Made by a program: the position numbers and the translations under genes. From Balneolaceae bacterium (GTDB taxonomy: Bacteria > Bacteroidota > Rhodothermia > Balneolales > Balneolaceae), in the NCBI GenBank assembly GCA_017640605.1, contig JAEPQH010000015.1:24454-88453 (forward strand): a stretch of 64,000 bases of DNA, written 5' to 3'. Below the pieces are notes generated by a model. The model saw only the letters and a program-made list of their open reading frames with translations, had not been told where the DNA came from and did no database searches. Below are positions 52,731-62,756 of the stretch, piece after piece (position 1 is the first letter of the stretch; every line of letters starts with the position of its first letter).

Positions 52731-54071
52731 CTAACTGGGTTTTGTAAGCAAGTGAAATCTTGTGTTGTGTAAAATGGCAGCAACTGTGAGTCCGGAAATT
52801 AATCCTATCCAAAGTCCGCCGGGTCCGATGTCTTTTACGATGCCGAGATAATATCCGATTGAGAACCCAATCAACCAGTAGGAAATAAAATTAAACACCA
52901 TGGGCATTCGGGTGTCTTTTAAACCGCGAAGTGCTCCGAATCCTCCCACTTGCAAACCGTCGGAAATCTGGAATAATCCGGCGTAAAAAATAAGCGCAAC
53001 GGCCAGAGCCATCACTTCAGGATCGTTGGAGTAAATGCTTACAATCAATTCAGGAAAGGTGAATAACAATATGGCAGTGATTATCATGATTGCTGTACAA
53101 ACACCGGTTCCCAGAAAACCTCGGAATCGTGCCTCTTCCATAGAGCCTTGCCCAACCGCTCGGCCAACCCGCTGAGAAATAGCCATCGAAATCCCGAATG
53201 GAATCATAAAAACCGTAGCTGCGATATTTAACGCTACCTGGTGCGCCGCCGATGCAGTTACAGATAAGGTACCCATCAACACACTCACGGCCGCAAAAAG
53301 CAACACTTCGAGGGTTGAGCTGATGCCATTAGGCACTCCAATTCGTACGATTTCTTTGATGTAGAACCAATCAGGACCTTTGGTGCGCTTAAAAACATGA
53401 AATCGCTTAAACGGTTGAAAAGTGGCAGTAAAAATTATCATGGCTAATCCGCCACAGGTTTGAACAATAGTGGTTGCATAGCCTGTTCCTCGGGCGCCCA
53501 TTTCTTCGAACCCAAGTTTGCCATACATCAAAATGTAATCGGCTGGAATATTGATGATCAACATCAATAAGGCGATGTACATGGCCGGTTTGGTGATGGC
53601 GAGTCCTTCACTGAAATATCGGAGTCCGGCAAAAGTAAGCAGCCCGGGAATGCCCCATGCAACGGCATCCATATAACCCGCAGCTTTTGGAATGATCTCC
53701 GGATCAACACCAATCCAATGCATTAAAATGTCCAGATTTTTAATAATCAAGATGGAGGGCAGCGTCAGAAAAGCCACCATCCAAAGCGTTTGGCGCGCTG
53801 ATTTACCGATCTCAACGAACTTGCGTGCACCCAAGTACTGCGAAACAATTGGATTTATCGCTACAAGTACAGCCATCCCAAATAGTGAAATCGGAAAATA
53901 AAGTGCATTACCAACCGCCACACCCGCGAGATCTGCAGCCGATAAATTCCCCGCCATAATGGTGTCGGTGACGTTGAGCCCCATGCCCAGCAGTTGTGTT
54001 CCTACAATGGGTAAGCCAATTTTTAAAAGCGTAGAGCTTTCTTTTTTTATTTCGTTGATTCCGTGATTCAT
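52731..54071 (-). CDS. MATE-family efflux transporter
   Basis: About 446 residues and 12 predicted transmembrane helices in two similar halves. Family segments include L-K-I-G-L-P-I-V-G-T-Q-L-L-G, V-T-D-T-I-M-A-G and, in the second half, R-I-G-V-P-N-G-I-S-S. Members export cationic drugs or metabolites in exchange for Na+ or H+. The ATG at 54071 is chosen over an upstream TTG. It lies after the large kinase gene (57-base gap) and may be co-transcribed. The substrate is unknown. Confidence 0.9.
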   Translation of the reverse strand: MNHGINEIKKESSTLLKIGLPIVGTQLLGMGLNVTDTIMAGNLSAADLAGVAVGNALYFPISLFGMAVLVAINPIVSQYLGARKFVEIGKSARQTLWMVAFLTLPSILIIKNLDILMHWIGVDPEIIPKAAGYMDAVAWGIPGLLTFAGLRYFSEGLAITKPAMYIALLMLIINIPADYILMYGKLGFEEMGARGTGYATTIVQTCGGLAMIIFTATFQPFKRFHVFKRTKGPDWFYIKEIVRIGVPNGISSTLEVLLFAAVSVLMGTLSVTASAAHQVALNIAATVFMIPFGISMAISQRVGRAVGQGSMEEARFRGFLGTGVCTAIMIITAILLFTFPELIVSIYSNDPEVMALAVALIFYAGLFQISDGLQVGGFGALRGLKDTRMPMVFNFISYWLIGFSIGYYLGIVKDIGPGGLWIGLISGLTVAAILHNTRFHLLTKPS

Positions 54072-54128
54072 AGCCAAAAATAAAGAGGGCTAATGATACA
54101 ACAGTTCACTGTAAGAAAGGGGAAGGAA

Positions 54129-57100
54129 TCAATTACTTTTAAGCGGAAAATCGAGGGTAAAACAGGTGCCCTGCCCCAACGTGCTTTGAAAAGTAATTGC
54201 GCCTTTATGCTCTTCCACAATTTTTTTAGTGATTGCTAACCCTAAACCCGTACCCGAAGTCTTAGTGGAAAAATTGGGCATAAAAATGTTTTCAGCGGTT
54301 TCGCTGTCAATACCTTTACCGGTATCGGTAATGGTTACTAATACTCGTTGTTTATCGGCCGTTACGTGGCTTTCGATGGTAACCTGTCCCTCTTCGTCGA
54401 TGGCTTCCTGCGCATTTTTGATCAAGTTGACGAACACGCGCCTTAACTCTTCCTGAATTCCTGAGATGGTGAGTTCATCGCTCGAGAGTAAGGTTATTAG
54501 TTTGATGTCGCCCTCGGTATAAAGTTCGGAAACCGATTGTATAAGCTGATTGATCTTTACATCTCTGAATTCTTGTTTGGATGGCCGGGCAAATTTTGAA
54601 AAATCGGATGCAATTTTGCTAAGTGCATCAATTTGTTCAATCATACTTTTGGTGATGGCAACCACACGAGGCTTATTCTCTTGTAACTCTTCTCCTGTTT
54701 GTTGAAGCTGTCGTTCCAAATGTTGAAGATTCAACTTCATGGGCGTGAGTGGATTTTTAATTTCATGAGCAACCTGTTGCGCCATTTGCTGCCACGCTGC
54801 TTGTCGTTCACGATCGGCCAGTTCTTCTTGCAAAGTTTTTAATTTGGTAACCATTGTGTTGTAGGCTTTGGTTAGTAAACCAATTTCGTCCACCGCACTA
54901 ACGGGTAAACGAGTATTTAAATCACCTTGTGAAATTTTTGCTAACCCGCGTTCTAATTCTTCGAGTGGGGCAGTAATGCGAGCAGAAATAATCCCAATGA
55001 TGACAATCAAAATGCCAAAAATAAGCGTGTATAAAGCTAGCAAATAACTGGTAGTAGTTAATAGTTGTTCATAAAACCGAGGAGTTTTTAAGAAGGTAGG
55101 AATGGCAGCAATTCCCATAATTTGTTGATTCTGATCGAGCCAGGGTTGGTATCCAATCATCAGCTCTAAATCATCCAACTCAATTACATTAATTTCTTGT
55201 TCAAAACCTCCATAAACGATGCTGGAGTACACATTCCAAGGGATGATTTCAGAAACTAAGTGTTTAGAATAAATTTGAGGTGTAGTAGAGTTTATGAGAC
55301 TTCCATCCATAAAAAGGGTCGCGTCGATGCCAATTACATCGGTTAGATTTTCGAGATAAGTTTCCGAAAAAATGTCGTCCTCATTGGCTGTTTCTACGCT
55401 CGAAACCAATGTTTTTAGCTTGGTGCGTAACTCTTCCTGCATCTGCAGTTTGTTTTGCTGCTCCAGTACTTCGTAGGTGACGGCAACTAATAGGATGAGG
55501 CAAAGTAAACTTGCCATTATTAATCTATCTAGCAGACGATCACGAATACGTCGAGTTTCTGTTTTCTGTGTGAAAAGCTGATATCCTAGCACGCATAACA
55601 TCCAGCAAATAAAAGGAATAGTAATGGTAAAATAGATTCGGAGAAATGTGTAAAGTAACTGAGTGTTAGAAATATTACGATAGGCCGCACGGATAACTCT
55701 ATTCTCATCGGTTTGCATAAAAAACTCATTTACATTTACCGATTGGATAGTATTTCGCTCCGTAAAACCGGAGTCGGTTTGTAATTTATTGACTACTGAT
55801 TGTGGGAGAATTCCGTAATCGGGTACCGAGTTGAGGGTGCCAACTACAGAACTTCTGATGGGCTTCCCATCATTAAATTCGGTGAGTGAGAATGCAGTTT
55901 CATCAAAAGATTTAATGGTGGCATTAACAAAGCTTCGAAAAGGTCGATTAATCTCAGGTATTTCCCGATAGACAGAGGCTAAGATCCAGCCGGTAATGTC
56001 TTCAGAGTTGGCATTTCGATAAACCGGAACCCAACCACGGCTGAAAAAAGAATATTGAGCATTAACCGTATTTATGGGTTTATCGCGAAGAACAGGCCGT
56101 AAATTTTCTCTGCGGATGCGCTCGTCTTCATAAGGAATGATTAATTCCTCTACCCTAAAGTTAGTTGACCACTGTGGTGCAGATAAATTGGTATTGTATT
56201 CTGCTAGTGGGCTTCCGTTTTTGTCGATCAATTGAACCGAAAATGAGTACTTAAGCCATTCGTCTTCGATAATTTGCGAGACAATCTGCTCAAAATTTGA
56301 AACATTATATAATGAAATAGTGGGCACTTGTTGATGCGCTCTCATCAAAAGGCTTGTTGTTACTGCCTGTATACGATCCTCATTATCGATGACAAAATTC
56401 TGTGCCTCGCTATGCAATCGAAGTTGTAAACTTTGTTGGTAGGACAGATATAAAACAGCAGTAAAGCCGGTTGCGGCAATCAGGTTGATCAATAGGTACA
56501 GTCTAAGTAAGGAAGAGCGATACTTTTTTACTTTAAACTTCCATTGAATAAGCGTGATGGAGTGAATGCCCAGGCATAGCAGAATTACTAAAATGGGAGT
56601 CCATGCATCTAGGGTAAATGCAGAACTAAAAATCCACGTGATGAAAAAAACGAGTACAGATCCTGCTACAGAAAATGCCAGCCAACTCCATGGAACATCC
56701 GAATGTACTTTCCAGATTCGATACATACTTCGATTGCTAACCGTGAGAATAAGCGATGAGGCTCCACCCATACAAAACAACCAAAAAGTGGTGCTAAAAG
56801 AGCTTGTAAGTGTTTGATTGAACAAATTTACTTGAGTAGAAGAGAGTACATCACTCGCAAGATCAAAGGTAAAGCTTAAACAAGCTGCCACCGACAAACC
56901 ATGCAGAAAACTGAGTATAAAGTGCTCTCTATGGTCGTAAAGCTCACTGTTTGCAAGACGAGTTTTAATTACTAAATGAAGAGCGAGATATGCGAGAACA
57001 AGTGGAATGAGAAGTGCAAACCAATCAAGATTGTACTCTCCAAAAAAAGGTAAATCGCTAAAAACTCTAGTTATAAGTTGTGTACTCAGTAACCAATATA

Positions 57101-57947
57101 TTGCGAGTGCAGAAAGGAAGTGTACCGCAAATCGAGTGTACGGATGAGCTTTTCTTGAAGTCCAAATCAACAATAAGAGGAATGCAAATACGAATGAGCC
57201 AACAAAGAAGCTACGGATCCTCGTGATTTGATTATTCTTGGCTTCGATGAAGGCCGTGATATCATTTCGAGTAGTATAGATAGTTGCGAGTTCATCTCCG
57301 GAAATAGAAGTAAATGTGCGAGCACTAAGTAAGGAATCGTTGTTTAGTGACGAAAAACTAAACTGAACCGGAAAATCTGATGTCCCTTTAAAAAACTCAG
57401 ACGCAACCAACTGACTTTCGGTGCCTATATCAGATGAGTTAATTTGCTGTATTCTTGTTCGCGTTAGGGCATGATACATGGTGGTATCAGTGGTGCCATC
57501 AAGCTGAAATGGAATAAGCGACTCGATGTATCGCACATTGCCTTGCCGTTGTAAATTGACCTGAATATCACTCAGCGAACTTAACGCATAAAACTCAGCA
57601 TCAGTGGTAGAAAATCCATCCCAGAAAAGAGTTTCATTAGCCCGAAATACCGTATAGCCCCAAAATCCATAGTTTTCAAGTGAAAATGTTTCGGCATCCA
57701 ATTCATTGCCGGCGCTGATGTTTGACTTAATCTCATCCACAAAATCAGCCGTGGAGGTAGTAAAATTAAATACGTATTCGCTAAAGTTGGAATAAGCTTG
57801 ATTGGTAGCTAAGTCGGCTTCTTTTTGAATAGTGTCTTCATCTATGCTTTGATTTAACTGAATCCACTCGAACACAAAAAAGGAAATAGCCAGAATGGCC
57901 ATTACCCCAAATAATAAGCTGGTAAACGATGTGAGCTTTTTTAGCAT
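54129..57947 (-). CDS. Large multi-pass NtrY-like sensor histidine kinase
   Basis: 1,272 residues. An N-terminal membrane helix (5-30), an extracytoplasmic domain to about 240, a block of about seven to eight hydrophobic helices (245-500), a second sensing region (500-770), another helix, a third extracytoplasmic domain (about 800-960), a helix, then HAMP (985-1035) and a kinase core. The phosphoacceptor His1061 is in A-H-E-I-K-N-P-L-T-P-M-K, followed by N-L-I-K-N-A-Q-E, D-T-G-K-G and G-T-G-L-G-L-A-I. NtrY-type kinases respond to nitrogen or envelope signals. No response regulator is adjacent, so the partner is elsewhere. The middle 7-8-helix block is unusual. Confidence 0.85.
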   Translation of the reverse strand: MLKKLTSFTSLLFGVMAILAISFFVFEWIQLNQSIDEDTIQKEADLATNQAYSNFSEYVFNFTTSTADFVDEIKSNISAGNELDAETFSLENYGFWGYTVFRANETLFWDGFSTTDAEFYALSSLSDIQVNLQRQGNVRYIESLIPFQLDGTTDTTMYHALTRTRIQQINSSDIGTESQLVASEFFKGTSDFPVQFSFSSLNNDSLLSARTFTSISGDELATIYTTRNDITAFIEAKNNQITRIRSFFVGSFVFAFLLLLIWTSRKAHPYTRFAVHFLSALAIYWLLSTQLITRVFSDLPFFGEYNLDWFALLIPLVLAYLALHLVIKTRLANSELYDHREHFILSFLHGLSVAACLSFTFDLASDVLSSTQVNLFNQTLTSSFSTTFWLFCMGGASSLILTVSNRSMYRIWKVHSDVPWSWLAFSVAGSVLVFFITWIFSSAFTLDAWTPILVILLCLGIHSITLIQWKFKVKKYRSSLLRLYLLINLIAATGFTAVLYLSYQQSLQLRLHSEAQNFVIDNEDRIQAVTTSLLMRAHQQVPTISLYNVSNFEQIVSQIIEDEWLKYSFSVQLIDKNGSPLAEYNTNLSAPQWSTNFRVEELIIPYEDERIRRENLRPVLRDKPINTVNAQYSFFSRGWVPVYRNANSEDITGWILASVYREIPEINRPFRSFVNATIKSFDETAFSLTEFNDGKPIRSSVVGTLNSVPDYGILPQSVVNKLQTDSGFTERNTIQSVNVNEFFMQTDENRVIRAAYRNISNTQLLYTFLRIYFTITIPFICWMLCVLGYQLFTQKTETRRIRDRLLDRLIMASLLCLILLVAVTYEVLEQQNKLQMQEELRTKLKTLVSSVETANEDDIFSETYLENLTDVIGIDATLFMDGSLINSTTPQIYSKHLVSEIIPWNVYSSIVYGGFEQEINVIELDDLELMIGYQPWLDQNQQIMGIAAIPTFLKTPRFYEQLLTTTSYLLALYTLIFGILIVIIGIISARITAPLEELERGLAKISQGDLNTRLPVSAVDEIGLLTKAYNTMVTKLKTLQEELADRERQAAWQQMAQQVAHEIKNPLTPMKLNLQHLERQLQQTGEELQENKPRVVAITKSMIEQIDALSKIASDFSKFARPSKQEFRDVKINQLIQSVSELYTEGDIKLITLLSSDELTISGIQEELRRVFVNLIKNAQEAIDEEGQVTIESHVTADKQRVLVTITDTGKGIDSETAENIFMPNFSTKTSGTGLGLAITKKIVEEHKGAITFQSTLGQGTCFTLDFPLKSN

Positions 57948-57973
57948 AATTCCTCTGTTACGAGGTAGTTAAG

Positions 57974-58960
57974 TTACGATACAGAAACCAGATTTGGGAT
58001 ATTCTGTTCCGATTCGCCTTGTAAAACCTGTACAATAGCTTTTGCGGCAAGCATGCCAATAGCTTCTCGAGTTTCGAAGGTGGCGCTGGCAATATGGGGC
58101 AACATTGTGCAATTTGGGGCGGATAATAGCTCGGGATGTACCTTGGGTTCCTCCTCAAATACATCTAGGCCGGCCGCATAAATAGTTCGGTTATGCAAAG
58201 CTTTTGCAAGTGCTGCTTCATCAACAACCGGACCTCTCGAAATATTAATAAGTACGGCATGTTTAGGCATCAAATTCAAAAGCCGCTCATCTACCAAGTG
58301 ATGAGTTTGTGGTGTTAACGGACAGTTCAAGCTCAACACATCCGCTTTTTGTACCATCGCCTCTAAATCATCGAAATAAGATGCTTCAAGCTCTTTCTCA
58401 AGTTCGGGCTCAATACTCGATCGATTATGGTAGATAATTTCCATCCCAAAAGCTTTCGCCCGTCGTGCGAAAGCCTGACCGATGCGTCCCATTCCTACAA
58501 TACCCAAAGTTCTGCCACGCAACTCCGGTCCAAGAAATCCCATGGGTTCCCAACCGTTAAACTTTCCATCTCTCAAGTATTTTTCTGCGGCGTAGAAATG
58601 TCGTGTAGTGGCAAGAAGTAATCCCATAGCAAAGTCACCACAGGCTTCTGTTAATACATCAGGAGTGTTGGCAACTTTTATTGACAGTTTTTGAGCGGCT
58701 TCAACATCGATGTTATTGTAGCCTACAGCAAAATTAGCCACTACTTTTAATTTAGAGCCAGCTTTCAAAACTTGTTCATTTACAGGATTCGACAGCATGC
58801 AGAGTAGTGCATCGAATTTGGGGATGTCTGCAATAAGCTGATCTACATGTTGGTATTCGCCGGCTTCTCCAACTGTAACATTTCCAAATCCCTTAAGATA
58901 GCTGAGTACTTCTTCAGGGATTGGTTCAGTTACCAAAATATTATGTTTGGAATCACTCAT
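57974..58960 (-). CDS. D-2-hydroxyacid dehydrogenase (glycerate/glyoxylate type)
   Basis: 328 residues. NAD(P)-binding motif L-G-I-V-G-M-G-R-I-G-Q-A near 150-160, the catalytic Arg in N-I-S-R-G-P-V-V-D-E, Glu in D-V-F-E-E-E-P and His in L-P-H-I-A-S-A-T. This fits D-glycerate dehydrogenase or hydroxypyruvate/glyoxylate reductases; the exact substrate cannot be told. Its start overlaps the rsfS stop by eight bases, and the NtrY-like kinase follows by 26 bases. Confidence 0.87.
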   Translation of the reverse strand: MSDSKHNILVTEPIPEEVLSYLKGFGNVTVGEAGEYQHVDQLIADIPKFDALLCMLSNPVNEQVLKAGSKLKVVANFAVGYNNIDVEAAQKLSIKVANTPDVLTEACGDFAMGLLLATTRHFYAAEKYLRDGKFNGWEPMGFLGPELRGRTLGIVGMGRIGQAFARRAKAFGMEIIYHNRSSIEPELEKELEASYFDDLEAMVQKADVLSLNCPLTPQTHHLVDERLLNLMPKHAVLINISRGPVVDEAALAKALHNRTIYAAGLDVFEEEPKVHPELLSAPNCTMLPHIASATFETREAIGMLAAKAIVQVLQGESEQNIPNLVSVS

Positions 58961-59348
58961 TCTCTATGTGAGTGACGCGGGCATCGTTCCAAACTCGTTC
59001 AATACTGTAATATTCTCTCTTTTCTCTGCTCATTACGTGAACGACTATGTTGATGAAATCTAGGATAATCCAGTTTCTTGCTTGGATTCCTTCCTTTTTC
59101 CAGGGTTTCTCACCTGTTTGCTTACGAAGAGCTTCTTCTACAGAATCTGCAATCGCTTTTATTTGTGTGTCGGATGTACCGCTACAGATCACAAAAAAAT
59201 CGGTTAATGTAGTTAAGTCAGACACATCCATTACGGTTATGTCGATCGCTTTTTTGTCTTTCATGCCTTCGATCACAACTTCAACTAAACTTTTCGAATC
59301 GGGTTTAGCTTGAAATTGATCGTTAGCGGGTTCTTTAATATTTACCAT
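58953..59348 (-). CDS. rsfS: Ribosome silencing factor
   Basis: 131 residues. Binds ribosomal protein L14 and blocks subunit joining in starvation. Motifs: D-L-T-T-L-T-D-F-F-V-I-C-S-G-T-S, the W-x-K-E-G-I-Q-A-R-N-W-I-I-L-D and the I-V-V-H-V-M segment. An N-terminal extension of about 20 residues precedes the core. The start overlaps the LytR_C gene stop by one base, indicating coupling. Confidence 0.92.
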   Translation of the reverse strand: MVNIKEPANDQFQAKPDSKSLVEVVIEGMKDKKAIDITVMDVSDLTTLTDFFVICSGTSDTQIKAIADSVEEALRKQTGEKPWKKEGIQARNWIILDFINIVVHVMSREKREYYSIERVWNDARVTHIENE

Positions 59349-59815
59349 TACTCAGTATTAAGCTTTTCAAAATCGTGGCCAATAACCACGGTTACATCTA
59401 GATAAAAATCCGGAGATTCTTCTCTTAAAATATTTTTTTCATCGATACCCAATGCTGCTGCAACATTTCGGGCATTTTCCATAATTCCACTTCTTGAAAT
59501 TACGATGGTTTCTTCCAGGTTAAAGTGATCGAAGTTACCTGTTTCTACAACATCAAAGCCGTTTTTTCGCAATACACCGGTAAAACGGTTTGCGATTCCG
59601 GCTTCGCCACATCCATTTAACACTTCCAGTTGAATTACACTACTAATTAGCTGCGAATTATTTTCGGCTCGTGTATTTAAAATTCGAGGGTAGATGATTC
59701 GAGTGGAAAGAGCAATAAGCAGGGCAATCAGTAAAACACTTAAAAAGCCAATGGCAGCATTCAGAAATAAAGGATTAACCGAAGGTGGTTTAGATTCAGA
59801 AGAGTTATCCGTCAT
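59348..59815 (-). CDS. LytR C-terminal-domain membrane protein
   Basis: 155 residues: a short cytosolic tail, one transmembrane helix (about 18-45), then a LytR_C domain with the L-E-V-L-N-G-C-G-E-A-G-I-A-N motif and repeated alpha/beta pattern. The domain is thought to bind cell-wall or polymer components; no LytR catalytic part is present. It is placed directly before rsfS, an association also seen in other phyla. Confidence 0.82.
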   Translation of the reverse strand: MTDNSSESKPPSVNPLFLNAAIGFLSVLLIALLIALSTRIIYPRILNTRAENNSQLISSVIQLEVLNGCGEAGIANRFTGVLRKNGFDVVETGNFDHFNLEETIVISRSGIMENARNVAAALGIDEKNILREESPDFYLDVTVVIGHDFEKLNTE

Positions 59816-59825
59816 TCAAATCGTT

Positions 59826-60350
59826 TTAGTACCAAAAGCTGTTGCTTCTAAATCGGTCGTATCTACTGTATCCAAAAGGATTGTACCCATAAGGGCTGTA
59901 TCCATACCCAAATCCCCTTGGCAATTGCTGATATTGAATCTGAATAAATGCTTTGTCGCTTATTTTATAGTTCAGCTCTGCATTTCGTATGAGTACCTGA
60001 TTCTGGAAATTATTCATTCCATTTATGCTTTGTGAGCCACCGAAAGGCGAATGCAAAAACGAAACATCAACTCTGGCATTCATGCGCGGGCTTATATCAA
60101 ACAATAACGTATTGGTATAAGCATTCACATTTTGATAGCTGCCACCAAATGAATTAAACGACATACTGTAAGAATGCTTCATCTCAACTTTACTAAAAAA
60201 TCGATCAAGCCCGTTTTGTACAGTCGGCGCTCGTTCGTTAATTAGCGGCCCGGTATAGTCATAATATCCGGGTAAATCTGACCTGAATTGGCCAAAAGCA
60301 GTTGCACTTACGAATGCGAAGATGAATAAGAGTGAAAAAGAAGTTTTCAT
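59826..60350 (-). CDS. Uncharacterised secreted protein, 174 residues
   Basis: Starts at the ATG at 60350 (signal peptide M-K-T-S-F-S-L-L-F to A-F-G-Q). Mature sequence alternates aromatic and small residues with F-D-I-S-P-R-M-N-A-R-V-D-V-S-F, and ends in a Tyr/Gly-rich tail (F-G-Y-G-Y-S-P-Y-G-Y-N-P-F-G-Y). A small outer-membrane barrel is possible. No family recognised. It lies 10 bases before the LytR_C gene. Confidence 0.55.
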   Translation of the reverse strand: MKTSFSLLFIFAFVSATAFGQFRSDLPGYYDYTGPLINERAPTVQNGLDRFFSKVEMKHSYSMSFNSFGGSYQNVNAYTNTLLFDISPRMNARVDVSFLHSPFGGSQSINGMNNFQNQVLIRNAELNYKISDKAFIQIQYQQLPRGFGYGYSPYGYNPFGYSRYDRFRSNSFWY

Positions 60351-60442
60351 TTTGATAATAATTTCCAATCCAACGATTGCTCTAAAGGCTTAGTATAATC
60401 AATTAGCGATATGAAGTAAAATACTGTACATACCTTTTAACA

Positions 60443-60473
60443 TTGAAAAGCGATATAAAAAAGCATATATTTG
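60443..60473 (+). promoter_or_regulatory. Promoter of queA (TTG-N20-TATATTTG)
   Basis: TTG (60443-60445), 20 bases, then TATATTTG (60466-60473) is a full match to the Bacteroidota promoter pattern, 51 bases before the queA start. Confidence 0.7.
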
Positions 60474-60524
60474 CGCTCTTTTGAAAGTTTTTAAGATAAA
60501 TCTCAAATTAACCAAATCCGAGAG

Positions 60525-61580
60525 ATGAAACTCACCGATTTTAGATACGAAATTGAAGGTCTAAACATTCCCGATACTCCACTAGAACAGCGAGATGAAG
60601 CACGATTAATGGTGCTAAACCGAGCTGAGCAAACAATAGAACACCGAAAGTTCTCTGATATACACGAGTATTTGAATGAAGGTGATGTTGTGATTTACAA
60701 CAATACTAAAGTGTTTCCGGCGCGTCTGAATGGAAAGAAAGAAAAAACCGAAGCGGATATCGAAGTATTCTTACTGCGCGAACTGCAGCCGGAAAATATG
60801 CTTTGGGATGTGTTGGTAGAGCCAGCGCGTAAAATTCGTATCGGTAATAAACTATATTTCGGTGAAGGTGAAAACGAATTAATGGCCGAAGTAGTAGATA
60901 ACACCACTTCGCGCGGTAGAACCATTCGTTTTTTATACGATGGTCCAAACGAAGATCTATACAGCAAGCTCGATATTTTAGGTAAAATGCCATTGCCTCC
61001 ATACATCGAGCGTGAGCCAAGAGATAAAGACAAGGAGCAATATCAGACGGTGTTTGCTACAGAGCGTGGAGCGGTAGCAGCGCCAACAGCTGGTTTACAC
61101 TTCACAGACGAATTGATCGAAAAGGTGAAAGAAAAAGGGGTAGAATTTCTACCGGTAACTCTACACATCGGTTGGGGAACGTTTAGAAACGTTGAGGTAG
61201 AGGATCTGACTAAACATCGTATGGATTCTGAGAATTACTTCATCTCAAAAGACACTTCGGACAAAATCAATACAACGCTTAAGAAAAAGAAGAATAAGGT
61301 TGTAGCTGTTGGAACGAGTGTGGTGCGAGCTATCGAGACTTCTGTAATGGCTAGTGGAATGTCGAAAATGGGAACCGGGTGGACCGATAAATTCATTTAC
61401 CCACCATATCAGTTTAAAATCACTGAGGCGCTTATTACGAATTTCCACCGCCCTGAGTCAACACTTCTGATGTTGGGTGCTGCATTTGCCGGCTACGACT
61501 TTTTGATGAAGGCTTACGAAGAAGCGAAAGAGCAAAACTATCGTCTGTTTTCCTTCGGCGATGCAATGCTGATTATCTAA
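60525..61580 (+). CDS. queA: S-adenosylmethionine:tRNA ribosyltransferase-isomerase
   Basis: A 351-residue enzyme that adds the cyclopentenyl group in queuosine synthesis using SAM as ribosyl donor. Family motifs: R-D-E-A-R-L-M-V-L-N-R, V-V-I-Y-N-N-T-K-V-F-P-A-R, A-A-P-T-A-G-L-H-F-T-D-E-L and N-F-H-R-P-E-S-T-L-L-M-L. Length is typical. First gene of the queA-ispD-ispF-dedA run; modified tRNAs include Tyr, one of which follows downstream. Confidence 0.95.
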   Translation: MKLTDFRYEIEGLNIPDTPLEQRDEARLMVLNRAEQTIEHRKFSDIHEYLNEGDVVIYNNTKVFPARLNGKKEKTEADIEVFLLRELQPENMLWDVLVEPARKIRIGNKLYFGEGENELMAEVVDNTTSRGRTIRFLYDGPNEDLYSKLDILGKMPLPPYIEREPRDKDKEQYQTVFATERGAVAAPTAGLHFTDELIEKVKEKGVEFLPVTLHIGWGTFRNVEVEDLTKHRMDSENYFISKDTSDKINTTLKKKKNKVVAVGTSVVRAIETSVMASGMSKMGTGWTDKFIYPPYQFKITEALITNFHRPESTLLMLGAAFAGYDFLMKAYEEAKEQNYRLFSFGDAMLII

Positions 61581-61584
61581 GCTA

Positions 61585-62283
61585 GTGGCAAATTTTGCGG
61601 TAATTATTCCTGCGGCAGGTTCCGGTAGCAGAATGCAATCGGAGCTGCCAAAGCCATTTTTGCCGCTTGGAGATCACACCATCCTTTGGCACACAATTCA
61701 TGCTTTTTTGAAAGCCGAAGGGTTGGTGCAAGTCATTATTCCTACTTCTAAGGAATACTTCGACCGGGTACATGAAATTATTCACTCACTCCCCGAAAAC
61801 CCGGTTCAATTTAATGTAGTAGAAGGCGGTTCCGAGAGGCAGTTTTCTATCTCTAACGGTTTGAGTTTGCTGCAAGATTCGGTTGAAATTGTTGCCGTTC
61901 ACGATGCGGTTAGACCATTCATTAACTTGGATTTAATTAATCGGTGTAGTAGTGAAGCATTAGAGTGTGGTGGGGCTATAATTGCTGTTCCTGCAAAAGA
62001 TACGATCAAGAAAATAGGCCTTGATGGTCGAATTGTTGAAACTCCGGATCGAAGTATTTTGTGGCAGGCACAAACTCCTCAAATCTTCAAAAAAGAAGTA
62101 CTATGTCGTGCCTATGAAGAAGCAATTTTAGGTGGATTTGTAGGTACAGATGATGCGTCTTTAGTAGAACGGTTGGGCGAGATGGTTAAAGTGGTTGAAG
62201 GTGATCGTGAGAATTTAAAAATTACTTATCCGGTTGATTTAGAAATTGCGGAATTAATATTGAAGCAAAAACAACAGTCATGA
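61585..62283 (+). CDS. ispD: 2-C-methyl-D-erythritol 4-phosphate cytidylyltransferase
   Basis: 232 residues; transfers CMP to MEP in isoprenoid synthesis. Nucleotide motif [11 protein letters not shown] near the N-terminus, [14 protein letters not shown] and T-D-D-A-S-L-V-E are present. The start is GTG, four bases after the queA stop. It overlaps ispF by four bases (ATGA). Confidence 0.94.
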   Translation: MANFAVIIPAAGSGSRMQSELPKPFLPLGDHTILWHTIHAFLKAEGLVQVIIPTSKEYFDRVHEIIHSLPENPVQFNVVEGGSERQFSISNGLSLLQDSVEIVAVHDAVRPFINLDLINRCSSEALECGGAIIAVPAKDTIKKIGLDGRIVETPDRSILWQAQTPQIFKKEVLCRAYEEAILGGFVGTDDASLVERLGEMVKVVEGDRENLKITYPVDLEIAELILKQKQQS

Positions 62284-62756
62284 GAATAGGCTACGGTTTC
62301 GATACGCACAAATTGGTTGAAGGAAGAAAATTAATACTAGGCGGAGTGGAAATTCCATTCGAAAAAGGATTGCTTGGTCATTCCGACGCTGATGTACTGT
62401 TACACGCAATTACAGATGCGCTGCTTGGTGCACTTGCATTGGGAGATATTGGTCAGCATTTCCCTGACACCGATCCTGAGTTTGAAGGTGCAGACAGTAG
62501 AGAGTTGCTCAAGCATTGTTATCAATTGATACTGAACGAAGGGTATAAGCTTGGAAATATTGATGCTACTGTTGTAGCGCAGCGCCCCAAGCTAATGCCT
62601 CACATTCCTGAAATCAGAAAAACTATCGCTGCAGATCTTGAGGTGGAAATGAATCAGGTTTCCGTGAAAGCAACTACTTCCGAAAAAATGGGGTTTGTTG
62701 GGCGCGAAGAAGGTATAACCGTTAGTGCAGTCGCATTACTTGTTACTAAGGCCTGA
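62280..62756 (+). CDS. ispF: 2-C-methyl-D-erythritol 2,4-cyclodiphosphate synthase
   Basis: 158 residues. The metal ligands D-T-H in G-Y-G-F-D-T-H-K-L and the H in [10 protein letters not shown] are visible, with the C-terminal [13 protein letters not shown] motif. It catalyses the cyclisation step after IspE. Overlap with ispD and with dedA (one base) shows tight coupling. Confidence 0.96.
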   Translation: MRIGYGFDTHKLVEGRKLILGGVEIPFEKGLLGHSDADVLLHAITDALLGALALGDIGQHFPDTDPEFEGADSRELLKHCYQLILNEGYKLGNIDATVVAQRPKLMPHIPEIRKTIAADLEVEMNQVSVKATTSEKMGFVGREEGITVSAVALLVTKA

